Source: Novacetimonas pomaceti
GTDB lineage: Bacteria > Pseudomonadota > Alphaproteobacteria > Acetobacterales > Acetobacteraceae
NCBI RefSeq assembly: GCF_003207955.1
Contig: NZ_NOXG01000002.1
Coordinates: forward strand, 310,001-374,000
Length of the DNA: 64,000 nucleotides
Direction of reading: 5' to 3'
Under the pieces are notes generated by a model that was not told the origin of the DNA, made no database searches, and worked only from the letters and a program-made list of their open reading frames with translations. Both the position numbers and the translations under genes were made by a program. This document shows, piece by piece, positions 9,208-17,698 of this stretch; the first letter of the stretch is position 1; every line of letters begins with the position of its first letter.

Positions 9208-11444
9208 GATACCTGCTCAACAAAGGAATCGATCACCCGTTTGGTGCCCGCTTTTTCAAACGCGACCTCCAGACGGCTGCCTTCTGCGGACGCGACGGTG
9301 CCGTATCCGAATTTCTGGTGAAAGACGCGGGTGCCCACGGGAAAGGCACCCTTGCGCGCCTGCGTGGGGGATGTCGCGACGTCGGTGACGGGACGGCGGC
9401 GGGCGACGACCGGAAACGGGGTCGCGCCGAATACCGGCGTGCGCATCGCGCCATTGTGGCGCGCGCGCGTCGAATCGCCCACGGCCTCGATATGCTCGTC
9501 CGGCAGCTCCTCGACAAAGCGGCTGGGGATCGAGGACTGCCAGTTGCCATAGATGCGACGGTTGGCCGCATGGCTGATGATGGCGCGCAGCCGCGCGCGC
9601 GTGATGCCGACATAGGCGAGGCGGCGCTCTTCCTCCAGCCCCTTCATCCCGCCTTCATCCAGCGTGCGCTGCGACGGGAAGACGCCTTCTTCCCACCCCG
9701 GCAGGAAGACCGTATCGAACTCCAGCCCCTTGGCGCCGTGAAGGGTCATGATGTTCAGGCGTTCGTTCCCGGCATTCTCCTCCGTCTCCATCACCAGCGC
9801 CACATGTTCGAGGAAACCGCCAAGGTTCTCGAAATCGGCAAGCGCGCGCACCAGTTCCTTGAGGTTGTCGAGGCGTCCGGGCGCGTCAGGCGACTTGTCC
9901 GCCTTCCACATGTCGAGATAGCCGCTGTCCTCCAGCAGGCGTTCGACCACCACCACGTGCCCTTCACGCGGCAGGTCCTCGCGGCACTGTCCGAAACAGC
10001 GCATCAGCGTCGCAAGATGTTCGCGCGCGCGTCCCTTGATCGCGCCATCGGCCAGCAGTTCCAGCACCGCCGCCGTCAGCGGGATGTCGCGCGCGCGGGC
10101 GTGGAGGTGGAGTTTCTGCAGCCCCGTCGCGCCGATGCCCCGGCGTGGCACGTTGATGATGCGTTCGAACGCAAGGTCGTCCGAAGGCTGGTTCAGCACC
10201 CGCATGTAGGCCAGCGCGTCGCGGATTTCGGCGCGTTCGTAAAAACGCAGGCCACCCACCACGCGATAGGGCAGGCCGATGGTGATCAGCCGCTCCTCGA
10301 ACGCACGGGTCTGGAAGCCGGCGCGGACAAGGATGGCGCATTCCGCCAGCGAATGGCCGTCATTGCGCAGGCGTTCCACCTCCTCGCACACCATGCGGGC
10401 CTCGTCATCGGAATCCCATACCGCGACGACGCGCACCTTCTCGCCTTCCGCGTCCTCGCGTCCCGGCTGCAGCGTCTTGCCCAGCCGTTCCTCGTTATGT
10501 GCGATCAGGCCGGACGCCGCGCCAAGGATCTGGCGCGTGGAGCGGTAGTTGCGTTCCAGCCGCACGACCTTCGCGCCGGGGAAGTCGCGTTCGAAGCGCA
10601 GGATGTTTTCCACCTCCGCCCCGCGCCAGGAATAGATCGACTGGTCATCATCGCCCACGCAGCAGATGTTGGCCCGCCCGTCCCCGCGTTGCGCCAGCAG
10701 GCGCAGCCACAGGTACTGGATCGTGTTGGTGTCCTGGTATTCATCGACAAGGATATAGCGGAAGAAACGGTGATACTGCGCCAGCACGTCGGGATGGGTG
10801 CGCATGATTTCGGTCATGTGCAGCATCAGGTCGCCGAAATCGCATGCGTTCAGCTGGATCAGGCGTTTCTGGTAATCGGCATAGATCGCGCGGCATTTGC
10901 CATCGGCGAAATCACAGTCCTCGGCATCGCTGACGCGATCGGGCGTCAGGCCCCGGTCCTTCCACCGCTGGATGACGCCCATGATGCCCTGTGGCGGCCA
11001 GCGTTTGGTGTCGATGCGGCGCGGTTCGATCACCTGCTTGAGCAGCCGGATCTGGTCATCGGTGTCGAGGATGGTGAAGCTGCTGGTCAGTCCGACATAT
11101 TCCGCGTGGCGGCGCAGCATGCGCGCGCACAGGGAATGGAACGTCCCCAGCCACAGCCCCTCCACCGGCGCGCCGAGCAGTGCGCCGATTCGCTCCCGCA
11201 TTTCGCGGGCGGCCTTGTTCGTGAAGGTCACGGCAAGGATCTGGTTGGGCCGCGCCCGTCCCGACAGCAGGATATGGGCAAAGCGCGTGGTCAGCACGCG
11301 CGTCTTGCCCGTGCCCGCCCCGGCAAGGACAAGCAGCGGACCGTCCGTCGTCTCGATCGCGGCGCGCTGTTCCGGGTTCAGCCGGGCGAGGTACTCGGGC
11401 GCGCCTTCGTCGGGAATGCGCGTGGGGGGGAAAAGACTGTCCAT
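9204..11444 (-). CDS. pcrA: ATP-dependent DNA helicase PcrA/UvrD
   Basis: This SF1A helicase of 746 residues has LNPEQRAAIETTDGPLLV (Q motif), the Walker A AGAGTGKTRVL, LVDEYQDTN (Walker B), CVGDDDQSIYSWRGA, LERNYRST, and motif V/VI region MTLHGAKGLEFDTVFLPGWE through RRLAYVGITRAR. The C-terminus carries the small Tudor-like domain of PcrA (VGTRVFHQKFGYGTV). It unwinds DNA in mismatch and nucleotide excision repair and removes RecA and stalled polymerase. ATG 11444 is chosen because the 26 codons upstream lack family similarity. It is the first gene of a four-gene minus-strand operon. Confidence 0.95.
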   Translation of the reverse strand: MDSLFPPTRIPDEGAPEYLARLNPEQRAAIETTDGPLLVLAGAGTGKTRVLTTRFAHILLSGRARPNQILAVTFTNKAAREMRERIGALLGAPVEGLWLGTFHSLCARMLRRHAEYVGLTSSFTILDTDDQIRLLKQVIEPRRIDTKRWPPQGIMGVIQRWKDRGLTPDRVSDAEDCDFADGKCRAIYADYQKRLIQLNACDFGDLMLHMTEIMRTHPDVLAQYHRFFRYILVDEYQDTNTIQYLWLRLLAQRGDGRANICCVGDDDQSIYSWRGAEVENILRFERDFPGAKVVRLERNYRSTRQILGAASGLIAHNEERLGKTLQPGREDAEGEKVRVVAVWDSDDEARMVCEEVERLRNDGHSLAECAILVRAGFQTRAFEERLITIGLPYRVVGGLRFYERAEIRDALAYMRVLNQPSDDLAFERIINVPRRGIGATGLQKLHLHARARDIPLTAAVLELLADGAIKGRAREHLATLMRCFGQCREDLPREGHVVVVERLLEDSGYLDMWKADKSPDAPGRLDNLKELVRALADFENLGGFLEHVALVMETEENAGNERLNIMTLHGAKGLEFDTVFLPGWEEGVFPSQRTLDEGGMKGLEEERRLAYVGITRARLRAIISHAANRRIYGNWQSSIPSRFVEELPDEHIEAVGDSTRARHNGAMRTPVFGATPFPVVARRRPVTDVATSPTQARKGAFPVGTRVFHQKFGYGTVASAEGSRLEVAFEKAGTKRVIDSFVEQVS

Positions 11445-11555
11445 CACATGGTTACCTATAGCAATGTCCTTGCCAACAGGCCATGACGCACACGCATCGG
11501 GAACTGAAACGCTGCCGGACATGACAGGGCGGCCGCACGGAATGAAGGGGGACAG

Positions 11556-12293
11556 GTGGCATCGCGCGCGGATGGCAGGGGAAGTGGATCAGGAAACAGC
11601 GGGCCGGGCGGGCACCGCGCACGCATGCGCGCGCGCATACGCGCCGCCGGGGAGGGATCGCTGGCGGATTACGAGATTCTGGAGGTGCTGCTGTTCGCCG
11701 CCATTCCCCGTCGCGATACCAAGCCGATGGCCAAGGACCTGATCGCGCGTTTCGGCTCCCTTGGCGGGGTGCTGTCGGCAGGGGCGGGGGAACTGCGTGC
11801 CGCCGGTGCCGGGCCGCGTGCCTGCGCCGTGCTGGGGCTGCCCGCGCTGGTGGCGGGACGGCTGTGCCGGGGGGACGGGCGATCGCGTCCGTACATCCAT
11901 GACCTGCAGGCGGCATGGACCCATTACGCCACCACCCGCGATGCCATGCCCGCGTCGTCGCGCGATGGGCAGGACAGCAATGCGCAGGGACAGGTGACGA
12001 TCCTGCTGCTGGACGCGGGCAACCGCCTGGTGGGCGATGAACGGGTGCCCGCGGGCCCGCCCGCCGACATGTGCCGGACGATCCTGCAGCGCGTGCTGCA
12101 CCTGCATGCGGTTTCGATGGTGGCGGTATGGGAGGGCGGGACGTTCCCGCCCGCGCCCCGGCTGCTGGAGGACGCGGCCGTCGTCATGCGGCAGGTGGAG
12201 GCCCATGGTCGCCTGCTGTCCACGGTCATGCATGACTGCATCATCGCGGGCGCGAAGGAGTGGACCTCCCTGCGGCGGGAGAAGATGCTTTAG
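11556..12293 (+). CDS. RadC-family protein lacking JAMM metal ligands
   Basis: The N-terminal half is a good RadC/UPF0758 helix-hairpin-helix region: GHRARMRARI, then LADYEILEVLLFAAIPRRDTKPMAKDLI at about residues 38-65. The C-terminal half aligns with the RadC MPN domain up to LLLDAGNRLVGDERV. Where the paralogue at 13245 has HNHPSGDP, this protein reads WEGGTFPP, so both metal-binding histidines are gone. The GTG start at 11556 has a strong AGGGGGAC upstream. The frame is intact for 245 codons, so this is a divergent pseudo-enzyme rather than a broken gene. The function is unknown; possible roles are regulatory or DNA-binding. Confidence 0.8.
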   Translation: MASRADGRGSGSGNSGPGGHRARMRARIRAAGEGSLADYEILEVLLFAAIPRRDTKPMAKDLIARFGSLGGVLSAGAGELRAAGAGPRACAVLGLPALVAGRLCRGDGRSRPYIHDLQAAWTHYATTRDAMPASSRDGQDSNAQGQVTILLLDAGNRLVGDERVPAGPPADMCRTILQRVLHLHAVSMVAVWEGGTFPPAPRLLEDAAVVMRQVEAHGRLLSTVMHDCIIAGAKEWTSLRREKML

Positions 12294-12319
12294 GTAGAGC
12301 CTGAAAGGGCAGGCCCCAA

Positions 12320-12431
12320 ACCCTGAAATCATAAAAGTTTTTGGTGAAGCTTTTTGCAAAAAGCTTCGTAAGACGTCGCCTTTACTGAAAAAAGGCGACA
12401 CCCAATAAACTTCTGTTTTCAAACAGCCTGC
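12320..12431. repeat. palindromic intergenic repeat, copy 2
   Basis: Hairpin 1 is GAAGCTTTTT-GC-AAAAAGCTTC and hairpin 2 is GTCGCCTTT/AAAGGCGAC. The left flank reads CTGAAATCATAAAAG and the right flank AAACTTCTGTTTTCAAACAG. It lies between the convergent RadC-like and phosphatase genes and can act as a terminator in both directions. Confidence 0.88.
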
Positions 12432-12437
12432 CAAGGA

Positions 12438-13139
12438 TCAGGCGGCATGCTTCGCCATCAGTTCGAACTGCGTGGCGATGGCCTGCAGGAGTTCGTCCGG
12501 CTGGCTGACCAGCGCATCGGCGCCCGCCGCGATCAGTTCGTCGCGTCCCCCATATCCCCACAGCACGCCCAGCGCGCGGACATGGTTCGCATGCGCGCCC
12601 GTGATGTCGAAGCGGCGGTCGCCGATCATCAGCGCATGGTTGCGCGCCACGTCATGTTCGCGCAGCAGTGCGGCGATCAGTTCCGGCTTTTCCGCGCCGC
12701 TGTCATCGGCGCGCGCGCCTGACAGGCCGTCGAAATACTCCGACAGTCCGCGCAGGTGCAGGATCTTGCGCGCCAGGTAGCGTGGCTTTGACGTGGCGAT
12801 GAAAAGCTGCGTGCCCCCGGCATGCAGGGTTTCGATGACATGGCGCATTCCGTCGAACAGCGGGCTTTTGCGCATGCCGCCGCCTTCGTAATGCCTGCGG
12901 TACAGGTCCATCGCCTCGTCTACGCGGTCGTCGCCGTAATGGGCCAGGATATGCCCCAGAAGATCACGCAGCGGCGGTCCCACCACCCATGTCAGGTCGA
13001 TCGACAGGTCCGGTTCATGGCCAAGGTCGCGCAGGACGGCATGGATGGATTCGATGATGCCGTCATGGGAACGGATGATCGTGCCGTCCAGATCGAACAG
13101 GACCGCATTGCGCGGGGCAGGGGGGATGGAAAAATTCAT
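12438..13139 (-). CDS. gph: HAD-family hydrolase, phosphoglycolate phosphatase-like
   Basis: This 233-residue HAD superfamily protein begins with motif I VLFDLDGTIIRS, has motif II IATSKPRY, the motif III lysine in GAEKPELIAALL, and motif IV MIGDRRFDITGAHAN. The helical cap after motif I places it in the phosphoglycolate phosphatase/beta-phosphoglucomutase group. It probably dephosphorylates a small phospho-metabolite; phosphoglycolate is the default guess. It is transcribed against the degenerate RadC-like gene upstream and diverges from the intact radC. Confidence 0.8.
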   Translation of the reverse strand: MNFSIPPAPRNAVLFDLDGTIIRSHDGIIESIHAVLRDLGHEPDLSIDLTWVVGPPLRDLLGHILAHYGDDRVDEAMDLYRRHYEGGGMRKSPLFDGMRHVIETLHAGGTQLFIATSKPRYLARKILHLRGLSEYFDGLSGARADDSGAEKPELIAALLREHDVARNHALMIGDRRFDITGAHANHVRALGVLWGYGGRDELIAAGADALVSQPDELLQAIATQFELMAKHAA

Positions 13140-13244
13140 GCGGGTATGTGACCTCCGTCTGTTATCGATTATTGGTTCCCATTATGCCCTGTCGTCGGGC
13201 TGTCTGTCCTGAATTTATCGACACATGCACGGGGTTGGCCGCGA

Positions 13245-13922
13245 ATGGGACTGCACGGATCGCCACATGACGCCCCGCCCGCGCCATGGGAGGGCGAAAA
13301 TGACGCGGCGGGGATGGATGACCGGACACTCCTGCGCCATGTGATCCGGACGCTGGATCCCCGCCATGCCGATGCCGACGTTCTGGCCGATATCCTGCTG
13401 GCGCGCTTCGGATCCGCCGGGATGGTGCTGTCGGCATCCCCGCAGGATCTTGACGCGGTGACGGGCATGTATCCCATGCTTTCCCCCCTGATCGCCGCCC
13501 TGCGGGAGGCGGCGCTGCGCCTGCACCGTGCCTATGTACGCCATGGCGATGCGCTGTCGGGGCATCGTCGCATCGTGGATTACCTGCAGGCGGTGATGGG
13601 TCATGACAGCACCGAACAGTTCAGGGTGCTGTTCCTTGACGCTGCCTACCGGCTGGTGGATGACCGGGTGCTGGGGGTGGGGACCGTTAATCAGGCCCCC
13701 GTCTACCCGCGTGAAATCATGCGCCACGCCATGGATCTGGATGCCCGTATCCTGATCCTCGCGCATAATCACCCCAGCGGCGATCCCATGCCGTCCGCGG
13801 CGGATATCCAGATGACGATGCACATAGAACAGATCGCGCGCGTCATGGGCATCCGCCTGCATGACCATATGGTCGTGGGAAACGGCCGCAGCCTCAGTTT
13901 CCGCAGGGCGGGCCTGATCTAG
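13245..13922 (+). CDS. radC: RadC family protein with intact JAMM motif
   Basis: The JAMM/MPN+ metal site is complete in this 225-residue RadC: HNHPSGDPMPSAADIQMT with the acidic residue upstream in VDDRVLG and the conserved VYPREIMRHAMDL. The C-terminus LHDHMVVGNGRSLSFRRAGL is typical. RadC was once called a DNA repair protein; its real activity is still uncertain. ATG 13245 gives a poorly conserved N-terminal tail, and ATG 13314 (MDDRTLLRH) is an alternative start. It is the second RadC-family gene within 2 kb, and its stop is only 4 bases from the convergent purK stop. Confidence 0.87.
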   Translation: MGLHGSPHDAPPAPWEGENDAAGMDDRTLLRHVIRTLDPRHADADVLADILLARFGSAGMVLSASPQDLDAVTGMYPMLSPLIAALREAALRLHRAYVRHGDALSGHRRIVDYLQAVMGHDSTEQFRVLFLDAAYRLVDDRVLGVGTVNQAPVYPREIMRHAMDLDARILILAHNHPSGDPMPSAADIQMTMHIEQIARVMGIRLHDHMVVGNGRSLSFRRAGLI

Positions 13923-13926
13923 GGCC

Positions 13927-15069
13927 TCAGTCCCCGTCCGCCGGCGTCGCGAGGGGGCCCAGCGCCGCCTCCACCCCGAATTCCCCCGGCAGGCCGCCAT
14001 AGGGGAACAGCACGTTGACATGTCCCATCTTGCGCCCCGGACGGGCCTCCGCCTTGCCGTAATGGTGGGCCAGCAGGCCGGGGGCAGCCATGATCCGGGG
14101 CCACAGGGCCATGTCGTCGGGGCCGATCAGGTTTTTCATCGCCGCGTCGCTATGGCGCGTCGCGGGCGGCAGCGGCAGCCCGGTGACCGCGCGGACATGC
14201 ATCTCGAACTGGTCCACCGGACAGGCATCCATGGTCCAGTGACCCGAATTGTGCGGACGCGGGGCGATTTCATTGACCAGCAGCCCCCCGTCGCGATCGA
14301 CAAACATCTCCACCCCCATGATGCCGGTCAGGTCCAGCGCACGGGCGATTTCGGCTGCCAGTTCGCGGGCGCGCTGTGCAAGTCCGTCGGAAATCCGCGC
14401 GGGGGCAAGGCTGAGGTCAAGGATGCCGTTGCGGTGACGGTTTTCCGTCGTATCGAACGTGACGGTCCCGCCCATGGCGTTGCGCGCCACCATGACGCTG
14501 ACCTCGCACGCGAAATCGATCATGCCCTCCGCCACCAGCGGATGGGGGGCAAGGCGGGAAAATGCGGCGGACAGGTCTTCCGGCGCGTGGATGCGCGCCT
14601 GTCCCTTGCCATCATATCCCAGCCGCGTGGTCTTGAGGATGAATGGATAGCCAAGTTGCGTGGCCGCGACCTGCAGGTCGGCCTCGTTCTCCACCAGATG
14701 GAAAGGGGCGATGGGGATTCCGGCATCCCGCAGGAATGTCTTTTCCGCAATGCGGTCTTGGCTGATGCGCAGGATCCTGCCTGACGGATGGACCGGGCGG
14801 AGGGAGGAAAGCAGGTCCAGCCCGTCGGCGCTGATGTTTTCGAATTCGAACGTCACGACATCCACCGCATTGGCAAAGCGGCGCAGCGCGTCATGGTCGT
14901 CATAGGCGCCGATGGTCACCGCATGGGCGACCTGCGCGGCCGGGCCATCGGCCTGCGACGTCAGGATATGGGCGCGAAAGCCCAGGCGTGCCGCGGCGAT
15001 GGCCGACATGCGGCCAAGCTGCCCGCCGCCAACGATGCCAAGGACGGAGTTCGGGGAAAGCGGCGTCAT
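13927..15069 (-). CDS. purK: N5-carboxyaminoimidazole ribonucleotide synthase
   Basis: This ATP-grasp enzyme of 380 residues makes N5-CAIR from AIR, bicarbonate and ATP in purine synthesis. It has GIVGGGQLGRMSAIAA at the N-terminus, FEFENISADGL, the ATP-grasp core FILKTTRLGYDGKGQ, VEMFVDRDGGLLVNEIAPRPHNSGH and C-terminal HYGKAEARPGRKMGHVNV. ATG 15069 overlaps the purE stop by four bases; the upstream in-frame extension has no family similarity. It works with PurE, encoded immediately upstream. Confidence 0.95.
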   Translation of the reverse strand: MTPLSPNSVLGIVGGGQLGRMSAIAAARLGFRAHILTSQADGPAAQVAHAVTIGAYDDHDALRRFANAVDVVTFEFENISADGLDLLSSLRPVHPSGRILRISQDRIAEKTFLRDAGIPIAPFHLVENEADLQVAATQLGYPFILKTTRLGYDGKGQARIHAPEDLSAAFSRLAPHPLVAEGMIDFACEVSVMVARNAMGGTVTFDTTENRHRNGILDLSLAPARISDGLAQRARELAAEIARALDLTGIMGVEMFVDRDGGLLVNEIAPRPHNSGHWTMDACPVDQFEMHVRAVTGLPLPPATRHSDAAMKNLIGPDDMALWPRIMAAPGLLAHHYGKAEARPGRKMGHVNVLFPYGGLPGEFGVEAALGPLATPADGD

Positions 15070-15584
15070 CGCACGGGCTCCTGCGCGACGGACTCCGTCT
15101 GGGTCGCGCGCCACGTTTCCAGCCGCTGCGTCAGCGCGGCATCACCAAGCGACAGGATGGACGCGGCCAGCAGCCCGGCGTTCTTCGCCCCCGCGCGACC
15201 GATCGCAAGCGTGCCGACCGGCACGCCGCCGGGCATCTGGACGATCGACAGCAGGCTGTCCATTCCCTTGAGCGCCTGCGATTCGACCGGCACCCCCAGC
15301 ACCGGCAGGCTGGTCCACGCGGCGCACATGCCCGGCAGGTGGGCGGCGCCGCCCGCCCCGGCGATAATCACCGACAGCCCCCGCCCGCGCGCCGTCCGCG
15401 CGTATTCCGCCAGCCGGTCCGGCGTGCGGTGGGCGGACACGATCCGGATTTCATGGGCAATCTCCAGCTCCTCCAGAACGGCGGCGGTATGGCGCATCGT
15501 TTCCCAGTCGGACTGGCTGCCCATGATCAGCCCCACATGCACGGCGCTGTCCTTGGCGGAGGAAGGGGCAGGGGAATTGGTCAC
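15066..15584 (-). CDS. purE: N5-carboxyaminoimidazole ribonucleotide mutase
   Basis: This 172-residue class I PurE converts N5-CAIR to CAIR. The signature GLIMGSQSDWETM, the SAHRTPDRL loop and GAGGAAHLPGMCAAWT are present, followed by PVLGVPVESQALKGMDSLLSIVQMP. About 14 N-terminal residues are poorly conserved. It is the first gene of the purEK pair and overlaps purK by four bases. Confidence 0.95.
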   Translation of the reverse strand: MTNSPAPSSAKDSAVHVGLIMGSQSDWETMRHTAAVLEELEIAHEIRIVSAHRTPDRLAEYARTARGRGLSVIIAGAGGAAHLPGMCAAWTSLPVLGVPVESQALKGMDSLLSIVQMPGGVPVGTLAIGRAGAKNAGLLAASILSLGDAALTQRLETWRATQTESVAQEPVR

Positions 15585-15656
15585 GGCGTCTTTACTTTCA
15601 CGGCTTTGCGGCAGGAAGGGCGGATATGCCAGCGGCAGTTAGAAGAAATGCCGCGA

Positions 15657-15857
15657 TCAGGCAATGCTGTCGGGGATCAGGCGGCTTTCGAGCCACATGA
15701 TTTCATCCTTGAGCAGCAGCTTGCGCTTTTTCAGGCGCTGGATATGCAGCTGGTCCACTGGCTGTTCGCCCATCCGGCTGATGACGGTGTCAAGGTCGCG
15801 ATGCTCGCTGCGCAGCTCGTGCAGCTTGCGAAGGAGGGTATCCCGGTCTGTCAGCAT
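15657..15857 (-). CDS. DUF465 / YdcH-family small protein
   Basis: This is a 66-residue charged, helical protein. Its sequence HELRSEHRDLDTVI, then QLHIQRLKKRKLLLKDEI, is the YdcH/DUF465 pattern of a short antiparallel coiled coil. The molecular function of the family is unknown. ATG 15857 (MLTDRDTLLRK) is used; upstream in-frame codons have no similarity. It diverges from a second DUF465 gene at 16021. Confidence 0.85.
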   Translation of the reverse strand: MLTDRDTLLRKLHELRSEHRDLDTVISRMGEQPVDQLHIQRLKKRKLLLKDEIMWLESRLIPDSIA

Positions 15858-16020
15858 GGCGCTCCATCCAGCACATGAACATGATGCCATCCTAAGCACA
15901 TCGCATGCAAAAAACGAAATGATGGCGAATTCGCGCAAGGGTGCGATTTTGTCATGGCATCGGGCAATCGGGTTGCGTTAGCGTACCCCCGTCGTAGCCA
16001 AACATGCTGGAGGAGAGTCC

Positions 16021-16191
16021 ATGCTGTACGAAGCGCGTATCAACAGCCTCAAAACCCGTCATGCCCGTCTGGATGACCAGATTTTTGACGAAGACAGGCG
16101 CCCCATGCCCGACCAGCGGGTACTGATGCGACTCAAGCTTGAGAAACTGCGGCTCAAGGAAGAAATCGAACGGCTCAGCCTTCAGGGCTGA
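16021..16191 (+). CDS. DUF465 / YdcH-family small protein (56 aa)
   Basis: Starting at ATG 16021 after a good GGAGGAGAG ribosome site, the frame encodes MLYEARINSLKTRH, then PDQRVLMRLKLEKLRLKEEI and ends at TGA 16189-16191. The second half matches the DUF465 helix (RLKxxKLxLKDEI) of its divergent neighbour. At 56 residues it is easy to miss by length cut-offs. The function is unknown; coiled-coil assembly with the neighbouring paralogue is possible. Confidence 0.82.
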   Translation: MLYEARINSLKTRHARLDDQIFDEDRRPMPDQRVLMRLKLEKLRLKEEIERLSLQG

Positions 16192-16200
16192 AACATGGCC

Positions 16201-16232
16201 CGTCCCCCTGTCGCGCGGGGCGCAGGGGGACG
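16201..16232. terminator. hairpin between convergent DUF465 and trcR genes
   Basis: Perfect 10-base stem CGTCCCCCTG/CAGGGGGACG with a 12-base loop, located between two convergent stops. There is no long T-run, so termination strength is uncertain. Confidence 0.5.
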
Positions 16233-16244
16233 GTAGCCCGCAGA

Positions 16245-16823
16245 TCAGACCGGGTCGTTGTCGAGTTCGATCGGCGGCGGGACGGCCTGTCCCTCCCGGG
16301 CGAGGCGATCGTTGGCGGCCGTCACCATCGCGTTCAGGTCCGTCTGGCTGCACAGGCCCAGAATGACCGGGTCGCGCGGCTTGATGTTCGCGCTGTTCCA
16401 ATGCTGGCGCGTGCGGACCTTTTCAATCGTGTCCTTGGTCGTGCCCAGCAGCTTGACCATCTGCACATCCGACAGCTGCGGGAAATTGCGCAGCAGGAAC
16501 GCAATCGCGTCGGGGCGGTCATTCCGCTTGGCCACCGGGGTATAGCGCGCGCCCTTGGACCGGCGATGGATCGGGTTGGGGGCCGGCAGGACCTTCAGGC
16601 GCTGTGCCGGGTCCTTTTCGCAGCGGTCGATTTCCGCCTGCGTGACCTGATGATTCTTGACCGGGTCATAACCCACGATCCCCTGCGCGACCTCGCCATC
16701 CGCGATTGCCTGGACCTCCAGCGGATGCATGCCGCAGAATTCGGCGATCTGGGTAAAGGTCAGCGCAGTCTTTTCAATCAGCCACACGGCGGTGGCCTTG
16801 GGCATAAGGGGCAGAGCGTTCAT
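16245..16823 (-). CDS. trcR: DUF1013 cell-cycle transcriptional coregulator TrcR
   Basis: This 192-residue protein is clearly the DUF1013 family, nearly restricted to alphaproteobacteria: LMPKATAVWLIEKTALTFTQ, HPLEVQAIADGEVAQGI, a basic RYTPVAKRNDRPDAI segment, LLGTTKDTIEKVRTR and HWNSANIKPRDPVILGLC. In Caulobacter the homologue TrcR associates with RNA polymerase and influences cell-cycle promoters. Two predicted helix-turn-helix-like segments fit that role. ATG 16823 is used; ATG 16805 (MPKATA) is possible. It is transcribed alone. Confidence 0.9.
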   Translation of the reverse strand: MNALPLMPKATAVWLIEKTALTFTQIAEFCGMHPLEVQAIADGEVAQGIVGYDPVKNHQVTQAEIDRCEKDPAQRLKVLPAPNPIHRRSKGARYTPVAKRNDRPDAIAFLLRNFPQLSDVQMVKLLGTTKDTIEKVRTRQHWNSANIKPRDPVILGLCSQTDLNAMVTAANDRLAREGQAVPPPIELDNDPV

Positions 16824-17051
16824 TGCAAGACAGGTCCTACTGCGTGTGATGGCGCCACGCGCAGGCACCTCGGAACGAAGGGCAAATCGTCAATGCCCCC
16901 GCGGGCATCGTGCGTGCCTGCTGGCGCGCAAGAAACAAAAGCACTTGATGGGATGGGATATGAAGGCGCGGCCATGCAAAGGTCAAGTGGGTTGTGCGCG
17001 CAACGGCGCATTTCATCACCATTGCCGAGGTGCGGCCCTGTAAATGAAAAT

Positions 17052-17085
17052 AAGGGGAGGCCGCGATAATGCGGCCTCCCCTTTG
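17052..17085 (-). terminator. rho-independent terminator of the Hsp20 gene
   Basis: Stem GGGGAGGCCGC/GCGGCCTCCCC with a 6-base loop, flanked by A-rich sequence upstream on the plus strand (a T-tract for minus-strand transcripts), 30 bases after the Hsp20 stop. Confidence 0.8.
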
Positions 17086-17113
17086 ACTGTCTGCCTGACC
17101 GCACCTGTTCCCG

Positions 17114-17698
17114 TCAGGCGGCCTGCCGGGCGGCGCCTGCGTGGCTGGCCTCCGCATCATGCGCGCCGAACGTGCCTGGCAATGGCGCGGGGACGGAGCC
17201 TGTTGTGGCATGTTCGCCGGCCCCGGCTGCCTGTGGCGCGGACGCGGCATGTTCGGCCGGGGTCGGAACCGTGGCGCGCGCGCCGGACGAAATGGGAATG
17301 CGCCGTGGCTTCAGCGCCTCGGGGACGATGTGGCGCACCGCGATGCACAGCAGCCCGTTATCGAGGTTGGCGTCTTCGACCACGATATGGTCAGCCAGCA
17401 CGAAGCGACGCTCGAACGCGCGCTTTGCGATGCCACGATACAGCATTTCGCGGTCGGGCTGCGTGCTGGACACGCGTCCGGCGACGATGAGCGTGTTGTC
17501 CTGCACCGTCAGTTCGATGTCATCCGGCCCGAAACCCGCCACCGCCATCGTCAGCACGTACTGCGACTCCGCCAGCTTTTCGATGTTGTAGGGGGGATAG
17601 GACGGGCTGACAGGATTCTGTGCCGCCGTGTCGACCAGTTGCGCCAGACGATCGAAACCGATCGCGCTGCGGAACAGGGGGGCAAAATCGTAACTCAT
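17114..17698 (-). CDS. small heat shock protein (Hsp20/alpha-crystallin)
   Basis: This 194-residue Hsp20 chaperone has N-terminal MSYDFAPLFRSAIGFDRL and the alpha-crystallin domain from about YPPYNIEKLAESQYVLTMAV to LLCIAVRHIVPEA. The C-terminal IxI-type motif is RRIPIS. A long Ala/Pro-rich tail of about 60 residues follows and is unusual. It binds unfolding proteins in the cytosol. ATG 17698 follows an excellent AGGAGG ribosome site that is predicted to be masked by a ROSE-like hairpin. IbpA/HspA family members in alphaproteobacteria are commonly controlled in this way. Confidence 0.9.
   Translation of the reverse strand: MSYDFAPLFRSAIGFDRLAQLVDTAAQNPVSPSYPPYNIEKLAESQYVLTMAVAGFGPDDIELTVQDNTLIVAGRVSSTQPDREMLYRGIAKRAFERRFVLADHIVVEDANLDNGLLCIAVRHIVPEALKPRRIPISSGARATVPTPAEHAASAPQAAGAGEHATTGSVPAPLPGTFGAHDAEASHAGAARQAA

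Noticed and set aside
9318..11486. 722-codon open frame on the plus strand
   Set aside because: It lies antisense to pcrA, which has all helicase motifs. Long antisense frames are expected at this GC content.
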